NCBI GenBank assembly: GCA_020692235.1
Contig: JAIMKU010000002.1
Coordinates: forward strand, 43,039 to 86,446
DNA from: Hydrogenophilus sp.
Lineage (GTDB): Bacteria > Pseudomonadota > Gammaproteobacteria > Burkholderiales > Thiobacillaceae
Reading direction: 5' to 3'
DNA: 43,408 bases
Shown here piece after piece: positions 17,657-25,877 of the stretch (position 1 is its first letter; every line of letters begins with the position of its first letter). The notes beneath the pieces are model-generated. The model ran no database searches, was not told where the DNA came from, and saw only the letters and a program-made list of their open reading frames with translations. The translations under genes were made by a program, and so were the position numbers.

Positions 17657-18117
17657 TGGCCGACACGCCGACCCTGGCATTGACGGTCCAGTATGAAGTC
17701 GGCCCGGTTGGCCTGCCCAGTCGGGCGCAACTGCGGCGCTGGGCCAAGGCCGCGTTGGTGGGCGATGCCGTGGCGACCCTGCGCATTGTCGACGAGGCGG
17801 AAGGCCGGCAACTCAACCGCGATTTCCGCAACAAGGACTACGCTACCAACGTGCTGACCTTCGAGTACGGCCCGGACGACGCCATCGAAGGGACGCCGAT
17901 GAGCGGCGACATCGTCCTGTGCGCGCCAGTGGTGACCCGCGAGGCCAGGGAGCAGGGCAAGACACTGGAGGCACATTACGCGCACCTGACGGTGCATGGC
18001 ATGTTGCACCTGCAAGGCTACGACCATATAGACGAGACTGAGGCGGCGGCCATGGAGGCGTTGGAAAATTTTGTTATGATGCGGCTGGGATATCCCGATC
18101 CATATTTAGAACCATGA
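17653..18117 (+). CDS. ybeY: Endoribonuclease / rRNA maturation factor YbeY
   Basis: Metal-dependent RNase-like factor in 16S rRNA 3' processing and ribosome quality control. The 154-residue protein has the UPF0054 signature [15 protein letters not shown], whose three histidines bind zinc, plus the family motif [17 protein letters not shown]. Two adjacent ATGs (17653, 17656) overlap the phoH stop; either is possible. The 3' end overlaps corC by 4 nt (ATGA). Confidence 0.95.
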   Translation: MMADTPTLALTVQYEVGPVGLPSRAQLRRWAKAALVGDAVATLRIVDEAEGRQLNRDFRNKDYATNVLTFEYGPDDAIEGTPMSGDIVLCAPVVTREAREQGKTLEAHYAHLTVHGMLHLQGYDHIDETEAAAMEALENFVMMRLGYPDPYLEP

Positions 18118-18953
18118 GTGACGACAGTAGTCCGCGACCTAGTTTGATAGACCGTTTGACCGCCTGGCTCTCGCCCGAGCCGGAGAACCGCGAGGAGCTT
18201 CTCGAACTGCTCCACGCCGCCTACGACAACAACCTGATGGATGCCGATGCCCTGTCCATGATCGAAGGGGTCATGCAGGTGTCCGAGATGCAGGTACGCG
18301 AGATCATGATTCCCCGTGCCCAGTTGGACGTGGTGGACATCAACGACAGCCCGGACAAGCTGTTGCCCTTCGTTATCGAGACCGCCCATTCGCGGTTTCC
18401 CGCCGTCGACGGCGACCGTGACAACGTGGTGGGCATCCTGTTGGCCAAGGACCTGCTGCGCTTGTGTAACGACGAGGAGGTCAACCTGCGGGAAATCCTC
18501 CGTCCGGCGGTATTCGTACCCGAATCCAAACGACTCAACGTCTTGTTGCGGGAGTTCCGCGCCTCGCGCAACCATATCGCCATCGTCGCCGACGAATACG
18601 GCAGCGTCGCCGGTCTGGTCACCATCGAGGACGTGTTGGAACAGATCGTTGGCGACATCGAGGACGAATACGATTACGACGAGGACGAAGACAATATCCT
18701 GCTGGAAAAGCGTGATACCTGGCGGGTCAAGGCCCAGACCGAGATCGAGGACTGCAATGCCATCCTGGGGACGCACTTCTCGAACGAGGAATTCGATACC
18801 ATTGGCGGCCTGGTCACTCACGCCTTCGGTCACATGCCCAAGCGGGGCGAGAGCGTGACGATTGGCGGCTATCGCTTCCGGGTCAACCGAGCCGACAGCC
18901 GTCGGCTGCACACCTTGGCGGTCGAGCGGCTGGCGCAGCCCGACCAGCAATAA
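18114..18953 (+). CDS. corC: CorC/YbeX family CBS-domain protein
   Basis: A 279-residue cytoplasmic protein linked to Mg2+/Co2+ efflux and ribosome-related fitness. It has an acidic N-terminus, then two CBS domains: about 60-125 ([16 protein letters not shown]) and about 130-185 ([20 protein letters not shown]). The acidic linker [14 protein letters not shown] and a C-terminal CorC_HlyC domain ([20 protein letters not shown]) follow. It ends the miaB-phoH-ybeY-corC operon. In many proteobacteria lnt comes next; here it does not. Confidence 0.94.
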   Translation: MSDDSSPRPSLIDRLTAWLSPEPENREELLELLHAAYDNNLMDADALSMIEGVMQVSEMQVREIMIPRAQLDVVDINDSPDKLLPFVIETAHSRFPAVDGDRDNVVGILLAKDLLRLCNDEEVNLREILRPAVFVPESKRLNVLLREFRASRNHIAIVADEYGSVAGLVTIEDVLEQIVGDIEDEYDYDEDEDNILLEKRDTWRVKAQTEIEDCNAILGTHFSNEEFDTIGGLVTHAFGHMPKRGESVTIGGYRFRVNRADSRRLHTLAVERLAQPDQQ

Positions 18954-19028
18954 GCCTCGGCCAGCCTTGCTAATCGGCGAAGTGACCGTTAACTTACCGA
19001 GCATTCCGATTTCCCCTATGGGCCAACC

Positions 19029-20069
19029 ATGAGCAACGACTGGACTCAATTTCTGCAAAGGCACGGCGCTCGACTGGTCGCTGCCTGTCCGAGCGATTTC
19101 GGCGACTTGCCCGGCGAACTGGTGGCGGCGAAAACAGGCCTGGTGGTGGCCGATCTGTCGCACTGGGGCTTGATCGGCTTCTCGGGCGCGGAGGCCCAGG
19201 GCTTTCTCCATGGCCAAGTGACCAACGACCTGCGCGACCTCGCGCCGGATCAGGCGGTATTCGCCGGCTACTGTTCGGCCAAGGGTCGAATGCTGGCTGA
19301 TTTCCTGGTCTTCAAGCGCGGCGACGACCTGCTGCTGATGCTGCCCCAGGCGCTGCGTGAGGCGATTCAGAAACGCCTGACCATGTTCATCCTGCGCACC
19401 AAGGCCCAGGCCCGCAATGCCAACGACGAGTGGCTGCGGCTCGGCCTGTCCGGCCCCGGCGCCAGCGCGTTGTTGGCCGAGGCGCTGGGCCTCGCGCCGG
19501 CCCCGGCGATCATGGCCGTGGCCCAGGGCGAGGCGGCCTTTGCGGTACGTCTGGGCGACGACCGTTTCGATATCCTGGTCACCTCGGCCGAGGCGCCGGC
19601 CGTTTGGCTGAAACTGAGCGCCAAGGCCAGGCCGGTCGGCACCGTCGCGTGGGACTGGCTGATGGTGACCGCCGGCATCCCGGTCATCCTGCCCGAGACC
19701 CAGGACCAGTTCGTGCCGCAGATGGCCAACATGGTCGATCTGCACGGCGTCAGTTTCACCAAGGGCTGCTATCCAGGTCAGGAGATCGTGGCCCGGAGTC
19801 AATATCTGTGCAAGCAGAAGCGGCGTATGTACCTCGCCCACGCCGAGGCCGAGGCCAAGGCCGGCGACCCGGTATTCAGTCCCGAGTTCGGGACCCAGAG
19901 TGCGGGCATGGTGGTGAATGCGGCACCCGCGCCGGACGGCGGCGTCGATCTGTTGGCGATAATCCGGATCGACAGCTATGAAGGCGGCGAGGTGCGCTTG
20001 GCCGCGCCCAACGGCCCGAAACTGGACTTCCGGCCGTTGCCTTACCCCGTGGCGGAGCCGGCGGCATGA
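19029..20069 (+). CDS. ygfZ: YgfZ/GcvT-family folate-binding protein (Fe-S cluster assembly/repair)
   Basis: Tetrahydrofolate-dependent factor needed for some Fe-S enzymes, notably MiaB. The protein resembles aminomethyltransferase (FLHGQVTNDL early) and has the YgfZ signature loop KGCYPGQEIVARSQY near residue 245. The usual form is KGCYTGQE, so Thr is Pro here, as I recall for other betaproteobacteria. Length 346 residues is normal. It overlaps slmA by 4 nt (ATGA). Proximity to miaB is functionally sensible. Confidence 0.92.
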   Translation: MSNDWTQFLQRHGARLVAACPSDFGDLPGELVAAKTGLVVADLSHWGLIGFSGAEAQGFLHGQVTNDLRDLAPDQAVFAGYCSAKGRMLADFLVFKRGDDLLLMLPQALREAIQKRLTMFILRTKAQARNANDEWLRLGLSGPGASALLAEALGLAPAPAIMAVAQGEAAFAVRLGDDRFDILVTSAEAPAVWLKLSAKARPVGTVAWDWLMVTAGIPVILPETQDQFVPQMANMVDLHGVSFTKGCYPGQEIVARSQYLCKQKRRMYLAHAEAEAKAGDPVFSPEFGTQSAGMVVNAAPAPDGGVDLLAIIRIDSYEGGEVRLAAPNGPKLDFRPLPYPVAEPAA

Positions 20070-20704
20070 ACAAGCCGGGCGGGCGCAAGCTGCAAATCCT
20101 GCAGACCCTGGCTGAAATGCTGGAGGCGCCGCGGGCTGAAAAGATCACTACGGCGGCGCTTGCGGCCCGGATCGAGGTCTCCGAGGCCGCCTTGTATCGG
20201 CACTTCGCCAGCAAGGCGCAGATGTACGAAGGGCTGATCGAGTTCATCGAATCGACCTTGTTTTCCCTGATAAACCGCATCGCCACCGAAGAAACCGCTG
20301 GTCTTGCCCAGGCGCGTGCCATTGCCCAACTGTTGCTCGGTTTCGTCGAGAAGAATCGCGGTATGGGCCGGGTGCTGACCGGCGAAGTCCTGGTGAATGA
20401 AAATGAACGCTTGCAGGCCCGTGTCAACCAGTTGCTGGATCGGGTGGAGGCCAGCCTGCGCCAGTCGCTGCGCATCGCCGCCAGCCAGGGCAGCGTGGTC
20501 GAAGGCCTGGATGCCGGCGTTGCCGCCAACATGATCCTGGCCATGGTCCAGGGCCGCTGGCAGCAATTTGTGAAAAGCGGTTTTAGCCGCACCCCGCTGG
20601 ACCACTGGCCGGACCAATGGGACTTGCTATCGGCCGGCCTGACGGTATCGGTCAGGCCGGCCGATAGCAATCCCGGTCGCTTAGGGGAGCGACCAATCAA
20701 TTAG
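20066..20704 (+). CDS. slmA: Nucleoid occlusion factor SlmA (TetR family)
   Basis: DNA-binding inhibitor of FtsZ assembly over the nucleoid. The TetR helix-turn-helix is at about residues 25-55 (ITTAALAARIEVSEAALYRHFASKAQMYEGLIEFIE). The C-terminal dimer domain ends around GRWQQFVKSGFSRTP and WDLLSAGL. The last ~20 residues (TVSVRPADSNPGRLGERPIN) extend beyond the usual end. They are coded by the second arm of a perfect 20-bp inverted repeat and its flank, so the ancestral stop was probably displaced. The stop (TAG, 20702-20704) overlaps the convergent ctpA stop. Confidence 0.92.
   Translation: MNKPGGRKLQILQTLAEMLEAPRAEKITTAALAARIEVSEAALYRHFASKAQMYEGLIEFIESTLFSLINRIATEETAGLAQARAIAQLLLGFVEKNRGMGRVLTGEVLVNENERLQARVNQLLDRVEASLRQSLRIAASQGSVVEGLDAGVAANMILAMVQGRWQQFVKSGFSRTPLDHWPDQWDLLSAGLTVSVRPADSNPGRLGERPIN
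20624..20670. repeat. Perfect 20-bp inverted repeat at the slmA-ctpA junction
   Basis: Arms at 20624-20643 and 20651-20670 are exact reverse complements, with a 7-nt loop GGTATCG. The left arm begins TTGCTATCGG. The element is within the last codons of slmA and 31 nt beyond the ctpA stop. It would fold in RNA from either strand. No T-tract follows on either side, so it is an atypical, possibly bidirectional terminator or a small repeat insertion. Confidence 0.85.
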
Positions 20705-22092
20705 CGGCTTTGCAGCAGCGAGACGCCTTTGAGCAAGGTCAGTGCCTGGTTGAACTGGTAGTCTTTCCGGGACACAATCTCTTTCTGGTCGCCGTTCTCG
20801 GCATCCGTCTTGGCCTTTTCGTCTTTCTTGATCTTCGGAACCGGGTTGGCGCCGGAGTCCTGCACGTTGGCAAGGTGTTTTTCCAGATTGGCCTCGTGGA
20901 TTTCCAGTTTCTGTTCATCGGCCTGCGTCACCGTGGCTTCCGCCACGACAATGTCGGGGGTGATGCCCTTGTTCTGGATCGAGCGGCCGTTGGGCGTGTA
21001 GTAGCGGGCCGTGGTCAGCTTGATGGCGCTGCCGTTGTTGAGTGGCAGTATGGTCTGCACCGAACCCTTGCCGAAGCTCTGGGTGCCGACGATCAGGGCA
21101 CGTTTGTGATCCTGCAGGGCGCCGGCGACGATTTCCGAGGCCGATGCGGAACCACCATTGACCAATACCACGATAGGCGCGGTCTTGACCCAGGCCGGCA
21201 GCGTTTTTAGATAATCCACGTCGCCGCGCTGCATGTAATCACTGGGCGTGTTGGTCAGGCGCATCTTGGCGTCCTCGCTGCGGCCATCGGTGTAGACGAC
21301 TAGGTCATTGACCTTGAGAAAGGCGCCGGCTACGCCGACCGCCGTATTGAGCAGGCCGCCCGGATCGTTGCGCAGATCGAGGATCAGGCCCTTGATCGGG
21401 GCCTTGTTGGTTTCCTCCAGGTATTTCAGCGCCGCGACCAGATTCTCGCCGGTGTGTTCCTGAAACTGGGTGATGCGGATATAGCCGAAACCGGGCTCGA
21501 TCATTTGACGCTTGACGCTCTTGATTTTGATGACGGCGCGAGTCAGCTTGGCGATGATGGGTTTGGTTTCGCCTTTGCGGGCGATGGTCAGGACGATATC
21601 GGTGCCGGGTTTGCCGCGCATACGCTTGACCGCCTCGTTGAGGGTCAAGCCCTTGACCGGGGTGTCGTCCAGTTTAACGATCAGGTCGCCGGATTTAATG
21701 CCGGCCTGGAAGGCGGGCGTATCCTCGATGGGTGAGACGACCTTGACGAAGCCGTCTTCCATGCCGACCTCGATGCCCAGGCCGCCAAATTCGCCTTGGG
21801 TGCCGACCTGCAATTCCTTGAATGCCTCCGGGTCCATGTAGGTGGAATGGGGGTCGAGCCCGGAGAGCATGCCGTTGATCGCTTCATTGATGAGTTTCTT
21901 GTCCTTGACCGGCTCGACATAGTCGCTCTTGATCTTGGCGAAGACCTCGGTAAAGGCGCGCAGGTCATCGATGGGCAACGGCTCGGGCTGGCGCTCGGCG
22001 ATGGCGGAGAAATTAAGGGTGAGCGCCACGCCAACTGCGGCGCCGAGGCCGATGAGCCCGAATTGTTTGAATTTGCTAGTCATATAGTTCAT
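20701..22092 (-). CDS. ctpA: C-terminal processing peptidase (S41 family)
   Basis: Periplasmic serine protease that trims C-termini and controls cell-wall hydrolases. At 463 residues it has an N-terminal membrane/signal segment (about 10-31), a PDZ domain (about 100-180, with GLGIEVGMEDGFVKVVSPI) and the S41 domain. The nucleophile region is VNGGSASASEI (about 311-321) and the general base is Lys342 in SFGKGSVQ. A Lys/Glu-rich C-terminal tail follows. Two candidate starts, ATG at 22092 and at 22083, differ by three residues. It is the third gene of gpmI-envC-ctpA, 12 nt after envC. Regulation of peptidoglycan hydrolases would fit that neighbour. Confidence 0.95.
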   Translation of the reverse strand: MNYMTSKFKQFGLIGLGAAVGVALTLNFSAIAERQPEPLPIDDLRAFTEVFAKIKSDYVEPVKDKKLINEAINGMLSGLDPHSTYMDPEAFKELQVGTQGEFGGLGIEVGMEDGFVKVVSPIEDTPAFQAGIKSGDLIVKLDDTPVKGLTLNEAVKRMRGKPGTDIVLTIARKGETKPIIAKLTRAVIKIKSVKRQMIEPGFGYIRITQFQEHTGENLVAALKYLEETNKAPIKGLILDLRNDPGGLLNTAVGVAGAFLKVNDLVVYTDGRSEDAKMRLTNTPSDYMQRGDVDYLKTLPAWVKTAPIVVLVNGGSASASEIVAGALQDHKRALIVGTQSFGKGSVQTILPLNNGSAIKLTTARYYTPNGRSIQNKGITPDIVVAEATVTQADEQKLEIHEANLEKHLANVQDSGANPVPKIKKDEKAKTDAENGDQKEIVSRKDYQFNQALTLLKGVSLLQSR

Positions 22093-22104
22093 TCTCTGAA
22101 TAGA

Positions 22105-23304
22105 TCACCGGACCCAACTCATGGGGTCGAATGGTTGCCCTTGGCGGCGCAGTTCGAAATACAGGCCGGTTTCCTCCTGGCCGCCGGTGTCGCCAGTTGC
22201 GGCGATGACATCGCCCGCGTGGACAGTGTCTCCCGCCTGTTTATACAGACTTTCATTATTGCTGTACAGACTGAGGTAACCGCCGCCGTGGTCGACTATA
22301 AGCAGGTTACCGAAGCCCCTCAGCCAATCGGCAAACACCACTGCGCCGCTGGCTACCGTCCGGACCGGTTGGCCGGACTTGGTGCGGATGAACAAACCCT
22401 TCCAGGCGGGCCCACCGCCGGCCCTGGCCTGGCCGAAGCGGGCCAATAATTCACCCGCCACGGGCAGCGCCAGCTTGCCCTTGAGTGCGGCGAACTTGAG
22501 CCCCGCCAGGCTGGCATCGGCAACATTGGTGACTATTTTTCCGCCGCGCGGTTGGCGCGGCTTGGCAATTTTTCTGCTCTCGGCCAGGCGTTGCAGGCGT
22601 TTGATCAGCCTGCTCAGGCGGCCTTCATCCCTGACCAGGCTGCCGATTTGTTTGCGCTGTTGCCGCACCTGATCGGACAACTGGTTATAGGTGGACTTAC
22701 GCAGCCGCTTCTCCTTGTCCAGGGTTGCGCGTTGAGTGAGTTGGTTTTGTTTGATCTGTTCCAGGTCGGCCTTCCGGCTGCGGGTCTCGGTCTCTACCGC
22801 CGCGAGGCGACCTAGCGAGGTGTTGTGGGCACGGACCAAGCGCACCCTGGCCCGAACGATGTAGGCGTAATACTCCAGGTCGCGCTGGATCTCGCTCGGG
22901 TCGCGGCCGCTCAATGCCAGACGGGTTGCATCGTCGCTGCCCTGGCGATAGCGTTGCCGAAGCAGGGCGGCCAGTTGCTGCCGCTCGGTGTGCAATTGCA
23001 CCTTGGTCAAGCGGTGTTCTTGAGCCAGTTCGTCCAGGGACAGGCCTAGCCGCTGCTCCTTTTTTTGTAGCTCGATCAGGGCACGGTCGACGTCGGAAAT
23101 CTTACGTTCGGAATTGCGTAGCCCATCGGCGGCCTCAGAGCGGTCGGCCGAGGCGCGTTCCACCTCGTCCTTGAGCCTGGTGATGCGACTACGCAGGTCT
23201 TCCAATTCCTGTTGCTTGCCGTTGTCGGCCGGGCTGGCGATGCCCGGCAGCAGCAACAGCAGCAATAAGGCGCAGCCGCTAAGGCTCGGAATGGGCGGGC
23301 GCAT
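22105..23304 (-). CDS. envC: Murein hydrolase activator EnvC-like (degenerate LytM/M23)
   Basis: Secreted division factor that activates the amidases AmiA/AmiB at the septum. The 399-residue protein has a signal peptide (ALLLLLLLPGIASPA) and a long coiled coil (about 30-250). A C-terminal LytM domain (about 280-399) follows. The metal ligands are missing: the first His/Asp site reads WKGLFIRT, the usual 'YxH' site reads YLSLYSN and the terminal HxH reads LYFELRR. It therefore cannot be a zinc endopeptidase and matches the non-enzymatic EnvC type. The start overlaps the gpmI 3' end by 26 nt. Confidence 0.92.
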   Translation of the reverse strand: MRPPIPSLSGCALLLLLLLPGIASPADNGKQQELEDLRSRITRLKDEVERASADRSEAADGLRNSERKISDVDRALIELQKKEQRLGLSLDELAQEHRLTKVQLHTERQQLAALLRQRYRQGSDDATRLALSGRDPSEIQRDLEYYAYIVRARVRLVRAHNTSLGRLAAVETETRSRKADLEQIKQNQLTQRATLDKEKRLRKSTYNQLSDQVRQQRKQIGSLVRDEGRLSRLIKRLQRLAESRKIAKPRQPRGGKIVTNVADASLAGLKFAALKGKLALPVAGELLARFGQARAGGGPAWKGLFIRTKSGQPVRTVASGAVVFADWLRGFGNLLIVDHGGGYLSLYSNNESLYKQAGDTVHAGDVIAATGDTGGQEETGLYFELRRQGQPFDPMSWVR

Positions 23305-24844
23305 CGAGGCGCATCAGTGGATGGCCGGTCATCTCGCGGGGTTTCGGCAGGCCCATCATCGCCAACAACGTGGGTGCGATGTCTTCCAGGGCGCCAGTCT
23401 CGGCCAGATGCGCCGGGCGGCCGATATAGAGTAATGGCACCAGGTTGGTCGTGTGGGCTGTATGCGGCTGTTTATTGGCCAGGTCCAACATACATTCAGC
23501 ATTGCCGTGGTCGGCGGTTATGAGTATCTCGCCGCCGCTTGACTGCATGGCCTCCACTACCCGGCCCAGACAGATATCCAGGGCCTCGATGGCCTGTTTG
23601 GCGGCGGCGAAATTGCCGGTATGGCCGACCATGTCGGCATTGGCGTAGTTGCAGACGATGGCATCGTACTTACGGCCCTTGATCGCCTCGACCAACTTGT
23701 CGGTGACCTCGTAGGCGCTCATTTCCGGTTGCTGGTCGTAGTGGGCGACCGGCGGCGATTGCACCAGGACGCGGTCCTCGCCGGCATAGACGGTTTCCTC
23801 GCCGCCGTTGAAGAAATACGTGACGTGGGGAAACTTTTCGGTTTCGGCAATGCGCAATTGGCGCAGGCCTAGGTTGGCTATGTATTCGCCGAAACCGTTG
23901 TGGATACGCTCAGGCGGAAAGGCGACCGGCACCTTGAATTCGTCCGCGTAGTGAGTCAGGGTGCAGTAATCGGAAAGCTTGGGCACGTATTTGCGCTCGA
24001 AGCCATCGAAGTCCGGTTGCAGAAAGGCCTTGGTCAATTGCCGGGCGCGGTCGGAACGGAAATTCATGAATACCACGGCGTCGCCGTCCATCATGCGTGG
24101 CGCCGGCTGGCCCTGGGCGGCGATTACCGTCGGCTTGACGAACTCATCGGTTTCGCCGCGTTCATAGGCCATGGCCAGGCCCTCCAGCGCGGTAGGAGCG
24201 CGATATTCTGCTTCGCCCAGGGTAATCAGGTCATAGGCGACCTGGACCCGAGGCCAGCGCTTGTCACGGTCCATACCGTAATAACGGCCGCTGATCGTGG
24301 CGATGCAACCCTTGCCGAGCGCGTCCAGCTTGGCCTGTAGGCGTTCGAGATAGACATCGGCGCACTTTGGCGGCGTATCGCGGCCGTCCAGGAAGGCATG
24401 TACCGAAATCTTTTCGACGCCGCCGCGCACCGCCATGTCCAGCATGGCGTGGATGTGCCGTTCGTGGCTATGGACACCACCGTCGGAAAGCAGGCCGAAC
24501 ACATGCAAAGTGGAATTGTTGGACTTGACCCGCTTGATTAAGTCGACCAGGACATAGTTCTCGAAGAAATGGCCAGCCTCGATCGAACGGTCGATGCGGG
24601 TGAATTCCTGATAGACGACGCGGCCAGCGCCGATATTCAAATGGCCGACCTCGGAATTGCCCATCTGGCCCTTGGGCAGGCCCACGGCGGACTCAGAGGC
24701 ATGAATGAAGGTATGCGGACAGGTTGCCCAGAGCCGGTCCCAATTGGGTTTACGGGCAGCGGCGACGGCGTTGTCGGTGACCTCTTCGCGATAACCGAAA
24801 CCGTCGAGAATAATCAGGAGTACAGGCAGGACACTAGGTGGCAT
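23279..24844 (-). CDS. gpmI: 2,3-bisphosphoglycerate-independent phosphoglycerate mutase
   Basis: Mn2+-dependent glycolytic/gluconeogenic mutase of the alkaline phosphatase superfamily, 521 residues. The N-terminal metal site is LLIILDGFGYRE. The phosphoserine loop is LPKGQMGNSEVGHLNIGAGR, with Ser64 as the likely phospho-Ser. Later motifs HTHAFLDGRDTPP-like (SVHAFLDGRDTPP), NFRSDRARQLT and ITADHGNAECM hold further metal ligands. It is the first gene of gpmI-envC-ctpA. Its promoter must lie in the 138-nt region shared with divergent arsR. Confidence 0.97.
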   Translation of the reverse strand: MPPSVLPVLLIILDGFGYREEVTDNAVAAARKPNWDRLWATCPHTFIHASESAVGLPKGQMGNSEVGHLNIGAGRVVYQEFTRIDRSIEAGHFFENYVLVDLIKRVKSNNSTLHVFGLLSDGGVHSHERHIHAMLDMAVRGGVEKISVHAFLDGRDTPPKCADVYLERLQAKLDALGKGCIATISGRYYGMDRDKRWPRVQVAYDLITLGEAEYRAPTALEGLAMAYERGETDEFVKPTVIAAQGQPAPRMMDGDAVVFMNFRSDRARQLTKAFLQPDFDGFERKYVPKLSDYCTLTHYADEFKVPVAFPPERIHNGFGEYIANLGLRQLRIAETEKFPHVTYFFNGGEETVYAGEDRVLVQSPPVAHYDQQPEMSAYEVTDKLVEAIKGRKYDAIVCNYANADMVGHTGNFAAAKQAIEALDICLGRVVEAMQSSGGEILITADHGNAECMLDLANKQPHTAHTTNLVPLLYIGRPAHLAETGALEDIAPTLLAMMGLPKPREMTGHPLMRLDAPAHSEP

Positions 24845-24982
24845 AAGGATATTCTATCTTAGAAAACGGTAGCACTTCATGCGCCAAGTATTTTAGTATA
24901 TTTGAATACGACTTAGAATTGACGTCGCCGTTGCCAAAGCCTTTGGTGTCGGCACCTGTTGCCTTACTAGAGACACTCGACC
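24845..24982. promoter_or_regulatory. Divergent gpmI/arsR control region with a TA-rich dyad
   Basis: 138 nt between divergent starts. A locally AT-rich stretch holds an imperfect dyad, GTATT (24888-24892) and AATAC (24905-24909), separated by 12 nt. ArsR repressors usually bind such TA-rich dyads and autoregulate. No consensus sigma-70 promoter is evident, although TTGACG lies at 24919-24924. The operator role is inference. Confidence 0.35.
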
Positions 24983-25303
24983 ATGACCATGGAGTCCATC
25001 ACGGCACTAATCGATAACGACGATCATATCGAACAGGCCTCGCGCGCGCTGAAGGCGATGTCGCATCCGCTACGACTCAAGATACTCTGCGTTCTGGGCG
25101 ACAATGAAGTCAGCGTCCAGGGCATCGTCGACCGTGTCGGCACCTCCCAGAGCAATATCTCCCAGCATCTCGCCATCCTGCGCGACAAGGGAGTGCTACG
25201 CACCCGCAAGGATGCCAACCGGGTGTTCTACCGCGTGGCCGATACCCGTACCTTGCAACTCATCAGCATCATGCGGGATGTGTTCTGCGGCTTCACCAAA
25301 TAG
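24983..25303 (+). CDS. ArsR-family repressor with the SqrR/BigR-type cysteine pair
   Basis: A 106-residue winged-helix regulator with SHPLRLKILCVLGDNEVSV, recognition helix TSQSNISQHLAILRDKGVL and wing TRKDANRVFYRVAD. It has exactly two cysteines: Cys36 in helix 2 (RLKILC) and Cys102 near the C-terminus (RDVFC). Their 66-residue spacing equals that of the persulfide-sensing pairs Cys41/Cys107 of SqrR and Cys42/Cys108 of BigR, in the same local contexts. The classic arsenic (ELCVC) and SmtB metal motifs are absent. It lies upstream of an RND/DUF2892/rhodanese operon, separated by 2 kb of mobile DNA. Persulfide sensing is inference; the ArsR fold is certain. Confidence 0.93.
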   Translation: MTMESITALIDNDDHIEQASRALKAMSHPLRLKILCVLGDNEVSVQGIVDRVGTSQSNISQHLAILRDKGVLRTRKDANRVFYRVADTRTLQLISIMRDVFCGFTK

Positions 25304-25352
25304 GGAACTACGGTTTATAGCCGTCACATTCAATCAAAACCAAATAAAAAAT

Positions 25353-25366
25353 GTGGTCTGACCCTG
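25353..25366. repeat. REP-like motif GTGGTCTGACCC (solitary copy)
   Basis: GTGGTCTGACCC at 25353-25364 is the same core found at 25691, 27280 and, degenerate, at 25785 and 26496. Here it abuts the broken 3' end of the rha fragment and is in inverted orientation to the 25691 copy. It is a presumed substrate of the RAYT transposase at 26551. Confidence 0.7.
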
Positions 25367-25367
25367 T

Positions 25368-25484
25368 TTATTCCTGAAGCACATGGTCATGCCGCTTGCC
25401 GAAACTCTTGGCGACGATGCGGGAAGTGGTGAGGGAATGCTGGTGGCCGGCGAGAGCGCCGGTGAAGACTTGAACAGAGGTCAT
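25368..25484 (-). pseudogene. Truncated phage Rha-type regulatory protein (N-terminal fragment)
   Basis: A 38-codon minus-strand frame with a good ribosome site (AAGGA, 9 nt before the ATG). It starts MTSVQVFTGALAG and continues SLTTSRIVAKSFGKRHDHVL, the N-terminal DNA-binding helix of the phage pRha family ('SrdVAerFgKrHdnVL'). The rest is missing: after VLQE a TAA occurs exactly where the REP-like motif begins. A structured leader lies upstream (25485-25690), including the hairpin CCCACG/CGTGGG near 25511-25527. I read it as a prophage relic cut by repeat insertion. Confidence 0.65.
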
Positions 25485-25687
25485 GATTACGGTTCCTTAT
25501 CAGGGAGAGCCCACGAAGACCGTGGGTGGTCAGGCGCTGATAACCTGCCGTAGACAGGCGGAGTTATTCCCCCTTGCGGGGTCTTGTATTCCTCGCGCGC
25601 CCGGCCATTGATGGAACCAATGGACGTAAAAAAACCACGACTGCGGGCGCGGATAACCGCTACGGACAGGGTGTTATCAGTAGCGTA

Positions 25688-25800
25688 ATAGGGGTCAGAC
25701 CACGGTTTCTTTGCGGCGATGCGAGCGCGACGAGGTGAACTCGGGTTTGCAGGGAATGGGAGCGGTCTAGTAGAGATGAGCAAACCGTGGTCCCCCTATC
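25688..25800. repeat. REPIN-like element: two inverted REP motifs about 75 nt apart
   Basis: The left copy is ATAGGGGTCAGACCACGG (from 25688) followed by TTT. The right copy, AAACCGTGGTC then CCCCTATC (25782-25799), is its reverse complement apart from a 3-nt gap. The pair would fold into a long hairpin enclosing GC-rich spacer. Paired inverted REPs (REPINs) are the form typically dispersed by RAYT transposases. No gene is seen inside. Confidence 0.7.
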
Positions 25801-25842
25801 GCTATTAATAGCTTCGTTAGACATCACCCCCAAAACGGCACC

Positions 25843-25872
25843 TTGACATACCATTATTGGTATATTCATAAT
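25843..25872 (+). promoter_or_regulatory. Promoter and palindromic operator of the toxin-antitoxin pair
   Basis: The -35 TTGACA (25843-25848) is perfect. CATAAT (25867-25872) lies 18 nt downstream. Between them is a perfect dyad, ATACCA (25848-25853) and TGGTAT (25858-25863) around TTAT, placed where an Xre antitoxin would block polymerase. The toxin ATG begins only 5 nt after the -10 box, so the mRNA would be leaderless or nearly so. Confidence 0.75.
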
Positions 25873-25877
25873 GCGGC

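Noticed and set aside
18018-19841. 607-codon minus-strand open frame opposite corC and ygfZ
   Set aside because: It is an antisense shadow of two well-identified genes, of low-complexity composition, with no recognisable motif.
25487-25783. 98-codon minus-strand frame upstream of the rha fragment
   Set aside because: It covers the REPIN and the structured leader and overlaps the rha start region. The composition looks like translated repeat DNA; an Icd/Ash-like phage peptide cannot be excluded but is not supported.
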